Made by a program: the position numbers and the translations under genes
The notes under the pieces: model-generated
What the model saw: the letters and a program-made list of their open reading frames with translations, nothing else
Told to the model about the DNA's origin: nothing
Database searches by the model: none
In this document: in pieces, positions 44,064 through 52,141 of the stretch
How the letters are laid out: every line of letters begins with the position of its first letter
Numbering within the stretch: the stretch's first letter is position 1
Source: Sunxiuqinia sp965372405
GTDB taxonomy: Bacteria; Bacteroidota; Bacteroidia; Bacteroidales; Prolixibacteraceae
Direction: 5' to 3'
DNA: 64,000 nucleotides
Assembly: GCA_965372405.1 (NCBI GenBank)
Contig: CBDVCE010000002.1
Coordinates: forward strand, 73,954 to 137,953

Positions 44064-45347
44064 ATGATTAAAAAATGTACTTTATTCCTAATCTTGATTA
44101 CTGTAACTATAATCTCAGGCCAGGCGCAAGTGAGGTTTGGAAGCTATTTTCAAAACCAAAGTTTACGTATTGATTATCTGTTGGCCGGCACAGATACCAG
44201 CGAGCAAGTGCTGATCAGGCAAATGAAAAAAGAACCTCATTTTGCAGGATCGCACTCCTTATTAATAGATGAGCGTGAATATGGAACTTATCGTTATTTG
44301 GTATTTGATTTGAAAAGTGACTCCCTGATTTTCTCAAAGGGCTTTTGTCCATTGTTTCAGGAATGGCAAACAACACTAGAAGCTTCGGCGAAAACAGGAA
44401 GTTATTACCAGGTTGCTATAATTCCATTTCCTAAAAGGGAAATTAGATTTTCTGTTGAAAAGAGAAATGAGCAAGGTGAGTTCATTCCAATATATTCAGA
44501 AAAAATTGATCCTAAGAATTACTTTATTGTCAATGAAAATTTATCAGATTATAAGGCTCTAAAAGTTCAAACAAACGGAAACCCAAAATCAAAAGTTGAT
44601 CTGGTTTTTTTACCCGAAGGATATACGAAAGCAGAGATGGATAAATTTATGCTTGATGTAGAGAGAATGTGTAAATCGATGTTTAAAAATGCTCCTTTCG
44701 ACAAGCTGAAAGATCAGTTTAATATTTATGCTGTGCAGGTTCCCTCTGTTGAGTCGGGTACTGATATTCCTGGTGATGGTGTTTATAAAAACACAGCTTT
44801 TAATTCTACGTTTTATACTTTTGATACTCCCAGGTATTTAACCTCTAGTGATATGAAATCAATTCATGATGCGGCTGCGCTTGTTCCATATGACCATATT
44901 TATGTGCTGGTTAACACCGATCGCTACGGGGGAGGAGGCTTTTATAATTTCTTAAGTCTTACTTCGGTTGATCATGAAAAGTCGGAGCGGGTTTTTGTAC
45001 ACGAGTTTGGACATGGTTTTGCCGGATTAGCTGATGAGTATTATTCATCGTCGGTTGCTTATGATGATTTTTATAATCTGGACATTGAACCTTGGGAACC
45101 TAATATTACAACTTTGGTTGACTTTGAATCCAAATGGCCAGATTTAATAAAAAAGAATACGCCACAGCCGACACCCAGAAAAAGTGAAAATAGCAAGAAA
45201 ATAGGAGTGTTTGAGGGTGGTGGTTATTTGGCTAAGGGGATATACAGCCCAATGATGAATTGCCGTATGAAAAGTAATGAAGCAAAGGGATTTTGCCCCG
45301 TTTGCGAGCAAGCAGTTAAAGAAACGATTGAGCAGCATTGCAAATAA
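44064..45347 (+). CDS. M64-family (IgA peptidase-like) secreted metallopeptidase
   Basis: About 427 residues from ATG 44064, which gives a clean signal peptide (MIKKCTLFLILITVTIISGQ); an in-frame ATG at 44007 would add 19 residues. An N-terminal beta domain (about 22-165) precedes the peptidase domain with the zinc motif HEFGHGFAGLADEYY (HExxH plus downstream Asp). M64 peptidases are named for Clostridium ramosum IgA peptidase; in environmental Bacteroidota they probably degrade other proteins. Confidence 0.88.
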   Translation: MIKKCTLFLILITVTIISGQAQVRFGSYFQNQSLRIDYLLAGTDTSEQVLIRQMKKEPHFAGSHSLLIDEREYGTYRYLVFDLKSDSLIFSKGFCPLFQEWQTTLEASAKTGSYYQVAIIPFPKREIRFSVEKRNEQGEFIPIYSEKIDPKNYFIVNENLSDYKALKVQTNGNPKSKVDLVFLPEGYTKAEMDKFMLDVERMCKSMFKNAPFDKLKDQFNIYAVQVPSVESGTDIPGDGVYKNTAFNSTFYTFDTPRYLTSSDMKSIHDAAALVPYDHIYVLVNTDRYGGGGFYNFLSLTSVDHEKSERVFVHEFGHGFAGLADEYYSSSVAYDDFYNLDIEPWEPNITTLVDFESKWPDLIKKNTPQPTPRKSENSKKIGVFEGGGYLAKGIYSPMMNCRMKSNEAKGFCPVCEQAVKETIEQHCK

Positions 45348-45407
45348 AACTTCGTTATTCTGAATTCAGTACGGGATGATAATAGCTTTTTAAATTAGTA
45401 AACTCAA

Positions 45408-45540
45408 AAACCAGCGCTGGTTTTAATATAAACCACAGCAGGTTTCATTCAGAACCACACGTGGTTTTAATCAGAATCACACGTGGTTTAATGTAAAACC
45501 ACAGCAGGTTTTACCTAAAAGCAGGCGTGGTTTTTTCATC
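45408..45540. repeat. 22-base palindromic tandem repeat, six units
   Basis: Units start at 45408, 45430, 45453, 45475, 45497 and 45519 (one unit is 23 bases). Each has a near-palindromic core of the type AACCACACGTGGTT, with variants CAGCGCTGG, CACAGCAGG and CAGGCGTGG, separated by A/T-rich linkers. Each core could form a short hairpin in RNA or bind a dimeric protein. Lies between convergent genes just before a terminator. No spacer diversity, so it is not a CRISPR array. Confidence 0.8.
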
Positions 45541-45556
45541 TATCGTTTAAAGGCAT

Positions 45557-45586
45557 AAAAAAAGCCCCTTTGCAGGAGCTTTTTTT
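45557..45586. terminator. Bidirectional terminator between the M64 and DUF6249-like genes
   Basis: A run of A then GCCCCT (45557-45569) pairs with AGGAGC then T-run (45574-45586) with a single mismatch. Confidence 0.75.
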
Positions 45587-45605
45587 GAGACTTACTAAAG
45601 TTAAT

Positions 45606-45941
45606 TTACTTGCCTTGTTTTTTAGCTTGATATAAATACCCAGCAACTAGTCCAAGTCCACCAAAAAGGAAGATTCCAGATACATAGCTAACACCTTCTT
45701 CTAGTCCGGTGTAAAGGTCAAGGATGTTTCCGAAAAGAACACCAATAGCTACACCAACAAAGAATAAACCAAATTTTAATGTTAAGAATTGAGTTGCCAT
45801 AGGTTTGCCCTTAAATAACTGAGCGTCTGCGCCTTTTTCAATCAAAGCCATTCTTTCCTTATTCCTAATTGTTAGGAATACATAGATTATTGAAAATATA
45901 AAGGCGAATGCAAATAGAGGAACCAGAATTGCTACATTCAT
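45606..45941 (-). CDS. Small membrane protein, DUF6249-like
   Basis: A 111-residue protein with three hydrophobic helices (about 5-25, 50-70, 85-104) and the cytosolic segment RNKERMALIEKGAD after the first, which is characteristic of DUF6249 proteins. These are often encoded near ECF sigma genes in Bacteroidota, as here: the sigma gene at 46184 is divergent, 242 bases away. Function unknown. Confidence 0.65.
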   Translation of the reverse strand: MNVAILVPLFAFAFIFSIIYVFLTIRNKERMALIEKGADAQLFKGKPMATQFLTLKFGLFFVGVAIGVLFGNILDLYTGLEEGVSYVSGIFLFGGLGLVAGYLYQAKKQGK

Positions 45942-46147
45942 AACTTTTGTTTTTTGTGATTAATAATTTTCGTTCGCCCTTTTGACGCATTCATTTTTAT
46001 ATGGTTACAAAACAAAGTGTTTTTTTTAGGTTAAATGTTATTGGTTCTATTAGAATACTCGATGTAGTAGCTATTGCCAATTTTTTATTCTTGTAGCGTA
46101 ATGTATCATACAGGGTAATTAAAACTGAAAACTTTCTCATATTAATT

Positions 46148-46175
46148 GTAACCTGACTTTAAAATACACGTCAAA
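46148..46175 (+). promoter_or_regulatory. Possible ECF-type autoregulated promoter
   Basis: GTAACC (46148-46153) and CGTCAAA (46169-46175), 15 bases apart, resemble the AAC / CGTC boxes of RpoE-like ECF promoters. They precede the sigma gene by eight bases, which leaves an unusually short leader, so the call is weak. Confidence 0.35.
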
Positions 46176-46183
46176 CGAATAAC

Positions 46184-46759
46184 ATGAGCATTCAAACTGA
46201 CAATTACTATATTGAGCAGGTGCTTGGAGGGAATACCGAAGCATTTTCATTTTTGGTTAAAAAATACCAGGATATGATCTATGGTCTTTCCCTTAAAATG
46301 CTTAGGAATGCTGAAGATGCAGAAGAGCTGGCTCAAGATACTTTTGTAAAGGCTTTTCGTTCGTTGAGTTCATATAAAGGAACATCAAAGTTCTCGACCT
46401 GGTTATACCGAATTGCTTATAATGCTGCAATTTCGGCAATGCGTAAACGTAAGTTTGAGCTTCTTTCGTTGGATGAACAACGAATAAGTGATCAGGAGGA
46501 AATGAAGATTCAACAGCAATTTGGTCAGATTAGAAAGGAAGAATTGTCAAGCTATTTGCAAAAAGCAATTGAAAGCCTTCCGGCTGATGATCAGGTGCTA
46601 GTTACGCTTTTCTATTATGAAGAGCAAAGCATTGAGGAAATTGTCCAGATTACGGGTTTGACGGAGAGTAATGTGAAAGTGAAGATTCACAGGGCAAGAA
46701 AAAAAATGCATATCTTGCTGAAGGATTTACTTCAGCAAGAAGTTTACAGTTTTTTGTAA
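46184..46759 (+). CDS. RpoE-like ECF sigma-70 factor
   Basis: A 191-residue ECF sigma with region 2 (NAEDAEELAQDTFVKAFRSLSSYKG, STWLYRIAYNAAISAMRKRK) and region 4 (LPADDQVLVTLFYYEEQSIEEIVQITGLTESNVKVKIHRAR). The next gene starts 16 bases downstream and encodes a membrane protein with anti-sigma topology. Confidence 0.92.
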   Translation: MSIQTDNYYIEQVLGGNTEAFSFLVKKYQDMIYGLSLKMLRNAEDAEELAQDTFVKAFRSLSSYKGTSKFSTWLYRIAYNAAISAMRKRKFELLSLDEQRISDQEEMKIQQQFGQIRKEELSSYLQKAIESLPADDQVLVTLFYYEEQSIEEIVQITGLTESNVKVKIHRARKKMHILLKDLLQQEVYSFL

Positions 46760-46775
46760 GAAAGGAAGTTTAATC

Positions 46776-47198
46776 ATGGATAAAAGAGATGAGAAATTCA
46801 GGGAAATGATGAAAAACTACCAGCCATCCAAGGCTCCGGTAGATTTCAGCAAAAAAGTGATGGCACAAATAAATGTACTGGAAACTTCGACGACTGTTTA
46901 TAAACCTGTTTTTGGAAAATGGTTTATTCGTTTCATGATTGGTGGATTTTTAGCTTTCATCGTTTATGCTATTTCTGGAGGTGCTGCTGAGCCTTCACAG
47001 AAGCCTGAGCTAATTGGCTCCTTAATGCAAAAACTTCCGAAAGTTGAATTCAATGGGTTTAGTCAGATAGGACAACATTTGGGTGAATTGATCAGTGGAA
47101 TTCCTTCTGTGGTAATATTTACTCTGGTAGCTGCAACACTTCTATTATTACTTGATGCATTTATATTAAAACGATTCAGACACTCACTAGCTTCATAA
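46776..47198 (+). CDS. Membrane protein, candidate anti-sigma factor
   Basis: A 140-residue protein: about 47 charged cytoplasmic residues (starting MDKRDEKFREMMKNYQPSKAPVDFSKKVM), a helix (about 48-67), a short external loop and a second helix (about 110-133). The N-terminal part would contact the sigma factor. Call rests on operon position and topology; no zinc anti-sigma motif is present. Confidence 0.55.
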   Translation: MDKRDEKFREMMKNYQPSKAPVDFSKKVMAQINVLETSTTVYKPVFGKWFIRFMIGGFLAFIVYAISGGAAEPSQKPELIGSLMQKLPKVEFNGFSQIGQHLGELISGIPSVVIFTLVAATLLLLLDAFILKRFRHSLAS

Positions 47199-47225
47199 AA
47201 ACAAACTTCAACTATCATCTTTCCC

Positions 47226-47247
47226 ATCCCTGACGAAGTTCAGGGAT
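47226..47247. repeat. Half-copy of the dispersed GTCATCC-type repeat
   Basis: ATCCCTGA (47226-47233) and TCAGGGAT (47240-47247) form a small hairpin like the inner stem of the left arms at 35897 and 57459, without the second arm. Confidence 0.5.
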
Positions 47248-47275
47248 CTCATAGGAATATTCTGTGCAAAAAAAG

Positions 47276-47295
47276 ATCCCCATTTTCATGGGGAT
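47276..47295 (-). terminator. Terminator after the DUF3127 gene
   Basis: ATCCCCAT / ATGGGGAT with a four-base loop; the A-run on the left is a T-run on the minus strand. Confidence 0.75.
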
Positions 47296-47311
47296 GCTAA
47301 TCTTTATAAAT

Positions 47312-47677
47312 TTAAAATGGTAAATCGTTTTTGTCATCACCCGATTCTGGTGGAATATCATCAGCCGCGAATTCCGGAGGGAAATCTCCTGGTGCATCAG
47401 GACTAAGACTATCTATTCTCCACGCATTGATGTTGTGATACCATCGTCCGTTAAATTCTCGTGATTCAACAGAAAAAGCTACGTTAACATCAGTTCCAAC
47501 TTCAAAACTTTGAATCAGATTTATTTTGTCATTGAACAAGGTAAAACATACCTGCTTAGGATATTGGTCATCCGTTTCAATTACAAACTCTTGTTTTTGC
47601 CATTCTTTGCCCGCCTTGCTAGTGCCTGAGCTTGCTGGCATGATCTGCTTAATTTTTCCTTTTACTTCCAAACTCAT
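47312..47677 (-). CDS. DUF3127 protein, OB-fold-like with an SSB-type acidic tail
   Basis: A 121-residue soluble protein. The first 90 residues match DUF3127 (MSLEVKGKIKQIMP, KEWQKQEFVIETDDQYPKQVCFTLFNDKI, GRWYHNINAWRI), a small beta domain probably of OB-fold type. The C-terminal 30 residues are Pro/Asp-rich and end NDLPF, very like the DDIPF tip by which single-stranded DNA-binding proteins recruit repair proteins. DNA binding is inference; the tail likeness is seen directly. Confidence 0.72.
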   Translation of the reverse strand: MSLEVKGKIKQIMPASSGTSKAGKEWQKQEFVIETDDQYPKQVCFTLFNDKINLIQSFEVGTDVNVAFSVESREFNGRWYHNINAWRIDSLSPDAPGDFPPEFAADDIPPESGDDKNDLPF

Positions 47678-47715
47678 TTTTCAATTTCTTTAAACCCAAA
47701 AATAGATAAAAAAAT

Positions 47716-47744
47716 ACCCCCTTCCCGTTATTTGGGTAGGGGGT
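47716..47744 (-). terminator. Terminator of the FKBP operon
   Basis: ACCCCCTTCCC pairs with GGGTAGGGGGT with one mismatch; a run of A precedes it on the plus strand, i.e. a T-run on the minus strand. Confidence 0.75.
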
Positions 47745-47767
47745 TATAAAAAGTTTTCAAGAATTTT

Positions 47768-48577
47768 CTATTCTTCAACAATCTCCAGAAGTTCAACTTC
47801 GAAGATCAAAGTTGCATCAGGACCAATATCTTGACCAGCACCACGAGGGCCATATGCCAAGGCACTAGGAATACATAGTTTCCATTTTGATCCAACAGGC
47901 ATTAACTGAAGAGCTTCTGTCCATCCTGGAATAACACCGTTAACTGAGAAAGTTGCAGGTTCACCATCTAGAGAGCTGTCAAATTCTTTTCCGTCAATCA
48001 ATGTACCATGATAATGACATTTTACTTTCTGCTCAAGTGTTGGTTTTACACCAGTTCCTTCAACAAGAACTTCATATTGTAGACCACTTTCAAGTGTCTT
48101 AACACCCTCTTTTGCTTTGTTCTCAGCTAAAAATGCTTCGCCTTGAACTTTGTTCATTGGACCAGCTTGAGCCTTTAATTGTTGTTTAGCTGCTTGTGCT
48201 TTTTGAAATTTTTCCTGAAGGAATCCATTAGCAGTCGCTTGTTCAAAAGTTGGATTTTTTTCACCAATCATTGTATTGATAAATCCAGTTTTCATTAAAT
48301 CAAAGCTGATACTATCAAAACTTTGGCTTAATGAATTTTTCATTTGTTTTGAGAATTCAGCGTTAACAAATGCAGTTGCTAATACTTTTGTGTCGATAGT
48401 GTCGAAAGAGCCTAGAAGTTGTTGCTTCATTCCTTCTGCGTTCAAAAATCCAACAGCATAGCTAATACTATCAGTTTCATTTTTAAGTTCAACTTTCGTT
48501 ACACTTGGAGTTTGATTACAAGAAACAGCAAAAGTTGCTGCTGCACCAAGACCTAAAATAATGTTTTTAATTTTCAT
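47768..48577 (-). CDS. FKBP-type peptidyl-prolyl isomerase, lipoprotein
   Basis: About 269 residues from ATG 48577, giving a lipoprotein signal with TFAVSC (Cys20); a start at 48601 would add eight residues. The N-terminal helical dimerisation domain (FKBP_N, about 30-165) precedes the FKBP domain (about 165-268, with VKCHYHGTLIDGKEFDSS, VNGVIPGWTEALQLMPVGSKWKLCIPSALAYG). Periplasmic or outer-membrane folding factor of the Mip/FkpA type. It follows another FKBP gene by 16 bases and shares its C-terminal domain closely. Confidence 0.92.
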   Translation of the reverse strand: MKIKNIILGLGAAATFAVSCNQTPSVTKVELKNETDSISYAVGFLNAEGMKQQLLGSFDTIDTKVLATAFVNAEFSKQMKNSLSQSFDSISFDLMKTGFINTMIGEKNPTFEQATANGFLQEKFQKAQAAKQQLKAQAGPMNKVQGEAFLAENKAKEGVKTLESGLQYEVLVEGTGVKPTLEQKVKCHYHGTLIDGKEFDSSLDGEPATFSVNGVIPGWTEALQLMPVGSKWKLCIPSALAYGPRGAGQDIGPDATLIFEVELLEIVEE

Positions 48578-48593
48578 GAATAAATTCGTATGA

Positions 48594-49205
48594 TTAAACA
48601 ATTTCTAATAATTCTACATCAAAAATCAAGGTTGTGTTTGACCCAATAGCACCACCTGCACCACGATCGCCATAAGCTAGATCTGACGGAACAAATAATT
48701 TCCATTTTGAACCAAGAGGCATCATTTGAAGCGCTTCAATCCATCCCGGAATAACACCATTTACTGGGAAAACAGCTGGCTCGCCACGTTGAACAGAACT
48801 GTCAAAAACTGTTCCGTCAATTAAAGTACCATGATAATGGCATTTAACCTGATCTTCTGGTCCTGGCTTTTCACCATCACCTTCAGTGATGATTTGATAC
48901 TGCAAACCACTTGCGGTTTCGGTTACACCTTCTTTTTCCCGGTTTTCGGCAAGGAAAGTTAATCCTGCTTCCAGATTTGGGTTGGAGTTGCCACTCTGCA
49001 GTTTCTCCATGAATTTTTGCAATATACTATTAGCGTCTTCTACGTTTAGTTTAGGTTCTTTACCCTCAAAAACGTCACTAAGTGCTAACAAGAAATTTTC
49101 GGGATCAATGCTTTTTACACCAGATTGGAGCAAGTTTCCAGAGATGCTAAGTCCTAGTGCATAGCTGAATTCTTCTACCTGGCCTTTAAATTCGTGTTTT
49201 GACAT
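48594..49205 (-). CDS. FKBP-type peptidyl-prolyl isomerase, cytoplasmic form
   Basis: A 203-residue paralogue of the next gene without a signal peptide. FKBP_N-like helices (about 1-90) and FKBP domain (about 95-202) with VKCHYHGTLIDGTVFDSS, VIPGWIEALQMMPLGSKWKLFVPSDLAYGDRGAGG. Likely the first gene of a two-gene operon that arose by duplication, one copy acting inside and one outside the cytoplasm. Confidence 0.92.
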   Translation of the reverse strand: MSKHEFKGQVEEFSYALGLSISGNLLQSGVKSIDPENFLLALSDVFEGKEPKLNVEDANSILQKFMEKLQSGNSNPNLEAGLTFLAENREKEGVTETASGLQYQIITEGDGEKPGPEDQVKCHYHGTLIDGTVFDSSVQRGEPAVFPVNGVIPGWIEALQMMPLGSKWKLFVPSDLAYGDRGAGGAIGSNTTLIFDVELLEIV

Positions 49206-49265
49206 ATTCGATTTTTTTTAAGAGCTACGAAGATAGATTATTTTTTGTGATATCCATGGTGGTAA

Positions 49266-49925
49266 TCAGGCTTTATCGCCTAAAAGGATTTCTTTTTTCC
49301 CGGGAGGTCCAGGTACCTTTTTCATGTTGAATCCATTATTAATCAAAGCCCTGCGAACATCACCTTTTGCGGTATATGTGGTAAATATTCCACCAGTACT
49401 GGTTTGTTGTGCTACTTTCTTTAAGATTGATTCACTCCACATTTCAGCTTGCTTACTAGGAGCAAATGCATCAAAATAAATGATATCAAAAGCAGGGAGA
49501 ATATCCAACTTATAATTTTTTAAGTCACCTTCAATTTTATGCAGATTAAAACCGGGTGTAATTTCTACAAGTTTATTCCATGCACACTCATGCATTTTTT
49601 TAAAGCTTTCGTTTAGATCAGGAGATATCATTTCAGCATAATTCAACTGATTATATTCAGCTTCAATAATTGGATATTTTTCAATGCTGAAATATTTTAT
49701 CGATTTGTTCCCTTTATGTTGAAGTGTTAGTAAGGCATTTAATCCTGTCCCAAAACCAACTTCAAAAATAACAAGTTCATCTTTGTTTGATTTCTTTAAT
49801 CCATTCTCAATAAATACGTGCATCGATTCCTGAATAGCACCATGAGTTGAATGGAAATGTTCATCCATTTCAGGAAGATATAATGTATGTGAACCGTCTT
49901 CTGTAAGTTGAATCTTTCTTTCCAT
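49266..49925 (-). CDS. mnmD: tRNA 5-methylaminomethyl-2-thiouridine methyltransferase (stand-alone MnmD)
   Basis: A 219-residue SAM-dependent methyltransferase finishing the mnm5s2U modification at tRNA position 34. Seen: YLPEMDEHFHSTHGAIQESMHVFIENGL, the SAM-binding FEVGFGTGLNALLTL (about 52-66), and the catalytic-region IIYFDAFAPSKQAEMWS. In E. coli this domain is fused to the MnmC oxidase; here it stands alone, as in many Bacteroidota. Confidence 0.9.
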   Translation of the reverse strand: MERKIQLTEDGSHTLYLPEMDEHFHSTHGAIQESMHVFIENGLKKSNKDELVIFEVGFGTGLNALLTLQHKGNKSIKYFSIEKYPIIEAEYNQLNYAEMISPDLNESFKKMHECAWNKLVEITPGFNLHKIEGDLKNYKLDILPAFDIIYFDAFAPSKQAEMWSESILKKVAQQTSTGGIFTTYTAKGDVRRALINNGFNMKKVPGPPGKKEILLGDKA

Positions 49926-50015
49926 AGTGTAATTAACTGTTTGCGAATTTCGCTATTTTATTTGGGCATCCAGCAATTTGTCCTATTTTTAGCCGAATTC
50001 TTAACGGTAAAGGTC

Positions 50016-50630
50016 ATGTTGGTAAAGATTTATGAAGAGAACCCGAATCCACGGGAGATTGATCGTGTAGTAGATGTTCTGCGAAAGGGTGGAATTATTA
50101 TTTACCCAACGGATACTGTTTATGGAATAGGTTGTGATATTACAAACAACAAAGCCGTTGAGAAAATCGCCAGGTATAAGAAAATACAAGTTGAAAAGTC
50201 GAACCTATCATTTATTTGTAGCGATCTAAGTCACATTTCTGATTATACCCGTCCTATACCAAATCATATTTTTAAGCTGATTAAAAGGCATCTTCCCGGA
50301 CCTTTCACATTTATTTTGAACGCAAGCAGCAATGTTCCAAAATATTTTAAGGGCAAAAAGAAGACGGTAGGAATTAGAGTTCCTGACAGTGAGATAATTC
50401 GTGAAATTGTGCGTCAGCTTGGAAATCCAATTCTATCAACCTCGGTTCATGATGAGGATGAGATAATCGAATACACTACTGATCCGGAATTGATTAATGA
50501 AAAATTTAGTGATTGGGTTGACCTTGTCATAGATGGTGGGTATGGTGGAAATATCCCATCTACGGTTATCGATTGTACTGATGAAGAGCCAGAGGTTATT
50601 AGAGAAGGAAAAGGTGAATTCATTGATTAA
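50016..50630 (+). CDS. Sua5/YciO/YrdC-family protein, probable threonylcarbamoyl-AMP synthase
   Basis: About 204 residues from ATG 50016, preceded by AAAGG; an in-frame ATG at 49908 would add 36 unlikely residues and overlap mnmD. YrdC fold with GGIIIYPTDTVYGIGCD, KKIQVEKSNLSFIC, LPGPFTFIL, VGIRVPDS and ILSTSVHDEDE. YrdC/TsaC makes threonylcarbamoyl-AMP for the t6A37 tRNA modification. Close resemblance to YciO (whose role is less clear) leaves some doubt. Next to mnmD, another anticodon-loop modification gene, but divergent. Confidence 0.82.
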   Translation: MLVKIYEENPNPREIDRVVDVLRKGGIIIYPTDTVYGIGCDITNNKAVEKIARYKKIQVEKSNLSFICSDLSHISDYTRPIPNHIFKLIKRHLPGPFTFILNASSNVPKYFKGKKKTVGIRVPDSEIIREIVRQLGNPILSTSVHDEDEIIEYTTDPELINEKFSDWVDLVIDGGYGGNIPSTVIDCTDEEPEVIREGKGEFID

Positions 50631-50674
50631 ATGTTAGTCAATCTTTCAGTTTAAAAGGGTGATCTCAGCTTGGG

Positions 50675-52123
50675 TTAATTCTTCCAAAAAGCAGGTGAAA
50701 ATAGTACCAACACTGTAAATAATTCCAATCGCCCGATTAACATCAAAAATGATAAAAACCATTTTCCAACTGGATGAACGTGGTAATAATTTTCAATAGG
50801 TCCAACATTCCCCAAGCCAGGTCCAATATTTCCGAGGCAAGAAGCCACAGCTCCCATAGCTGATTCTAAATTGGGCTCAATTATTGTAAATAAAATGGTG
50901 CTGATAAAAAAGATGATCAGGTAGATCATAAAGAATGCCAGCACGTTGGTAATGGTTTGGTTATTAACGGCACGTTTGTTAAATCGAACAGGTATGATTG
51001 CATTAGGGTGAAGTAATCTCCTAAGTTCGTAATAACTGTTTTTCATTAGTAAAACAATCCGCATAATTTTAATACCACCACCAGTAGAGCCAGCGCTTCC
51101 TCCAAAAAAGAAAAGAGCAAATAATAAAATGGACAAAAATGGAGTCCATTTCAGGTAATCGGCTGTTGCATATCCTGTTGTTGTAATAATAGAAACTACC
51201 TGAAATAAAGTGTCACGGAATGCTTGTTCAAAACCAAGACTCGATGTTATGAGTAATCCGCTAAATATGATTGCTGTAAAACCTAATATGAAAAGGAAAT
51301 AATATTTGAATTCTTCATTCTTTAAAACACGATCAAACTTTCCTGTTAATGCAAAATAGGATAGGGTAAAGTTTGTTCCTGCCAAAAACATAAAGAACAC
51401 AATTACATATTGAATAAATGGCGATGACCAATAGGCAACTGATGCTTGTTTGGTTGAATACCCTCCGGTTGCCATTGTTGTAAAAGAGTGGTTTAATGCA
51501 TCAAAAAAGCTCATTCCCCCAATCCAAAGTAGAATGGTTTCAGCTAATGTGAAAAGCATATAAATTGCCCACAGGTTTTTAGCAGTTTGCTGAATCTTAG
51601 GATTTAATTTATCTGGTGTTGGGCCAGGAACTTCGGCTGCAAAAAGCTGCATACCTCCAATTCCAAATACAGGAAGTATAGCCAATGAAAGAACAATGAT
51701 TCCCATTCCGCCAAGCCATTGGGTCATGCTTCTCCAAAATAAGAGTCCATGAGGAAGTGCTTCAATATCATTTAAAATAGAAGAACCCGTTGTTGTAAAT
51801 CCAGAGATTGTTTCAAAAAAAGCATCAGTAAAGGATGGAATTGCTCCGCTTAATAAATACGGAATACAACCAAAAAAAGAAAAGACAACCCAGACCAGAC
51901 TTACGATGATGAAGCCTTCATGTTTGCCAATTTGTTTTTTTGCATTTTTAGTCAACAGAATAGTAGCAGAACCAACTACAATATTTAATAATGAAGAGTA
52001 TAATAAAGCATACAAACCACCATCTTGATAAAGAGCAGAAACTCCGGCTGCAATTAGCATTGAGACACCTTCAACAATCAGAAGGAAACCTAGAATCTTA
52101 AATATTATCCGAAAGTTGATCAT
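50675..52123 (-). CDS. trkH: Trk potassium transporter, membrane subunit
   Basis: A 482-residue membrane protein with the four pore repeats of TrkH; the selectivity loops read TTTGSSIL, TMATGGYST, TTTGYATADY and LGNIGPGLG. Forms the K+ path and works with TrkA, whose gene lies 18 bases upstream in the same operon. Confidence 0.94.
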   Translation of the reverse strand: MINFRIIFKILGFLLIVEGVSMLIAAGVSALYQDGGLYALLYSSLLNIVVGSATILLTKNAKKQIGKHEGFIIVSLVWVVFSFFGCIPYLLSGAIPSFTDAFFETISGFTTTGSSILNDIEALPHGLLFWRSMTQWLGGMGIIVLSLAILPVFGIGGMQLFAAEVPGPTPDKLNPKIQQTAKNLWAIYMLFTLAETILLWIGGMSFFDALNHSFTTMATGGYSTKQASVAYWSSPFIQYVIVFFMFLAGTNFTLSYFALTGKFDRVLKNEEFKYYFLFILGFTAIIFSGLLITSSLGFEQAFRDTLFQVVSIITTTGYATADYLKWTPFLSILLFALFFFGGSAGSTGGGIKIMRIVLLMKNSYYELRRLLHPNAIIPVRFNKRAVNNQTITNVLAFFMIYLIIFFISTILFTIIEPNLESAMGAVASCLGNIGPGLGNVGPIENYYHVHPVGKWFLSFLMLIGRLELFTVLVLFSPAFWKN

Positions 52124-52141
52124 GGTAAACTGAAGAAATTT

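Noticed and set aside
45408..45540. CRISPR array
   Set aside because: The whole 22-base period repeats; there are no unique spacers, no leader and no cas genes.
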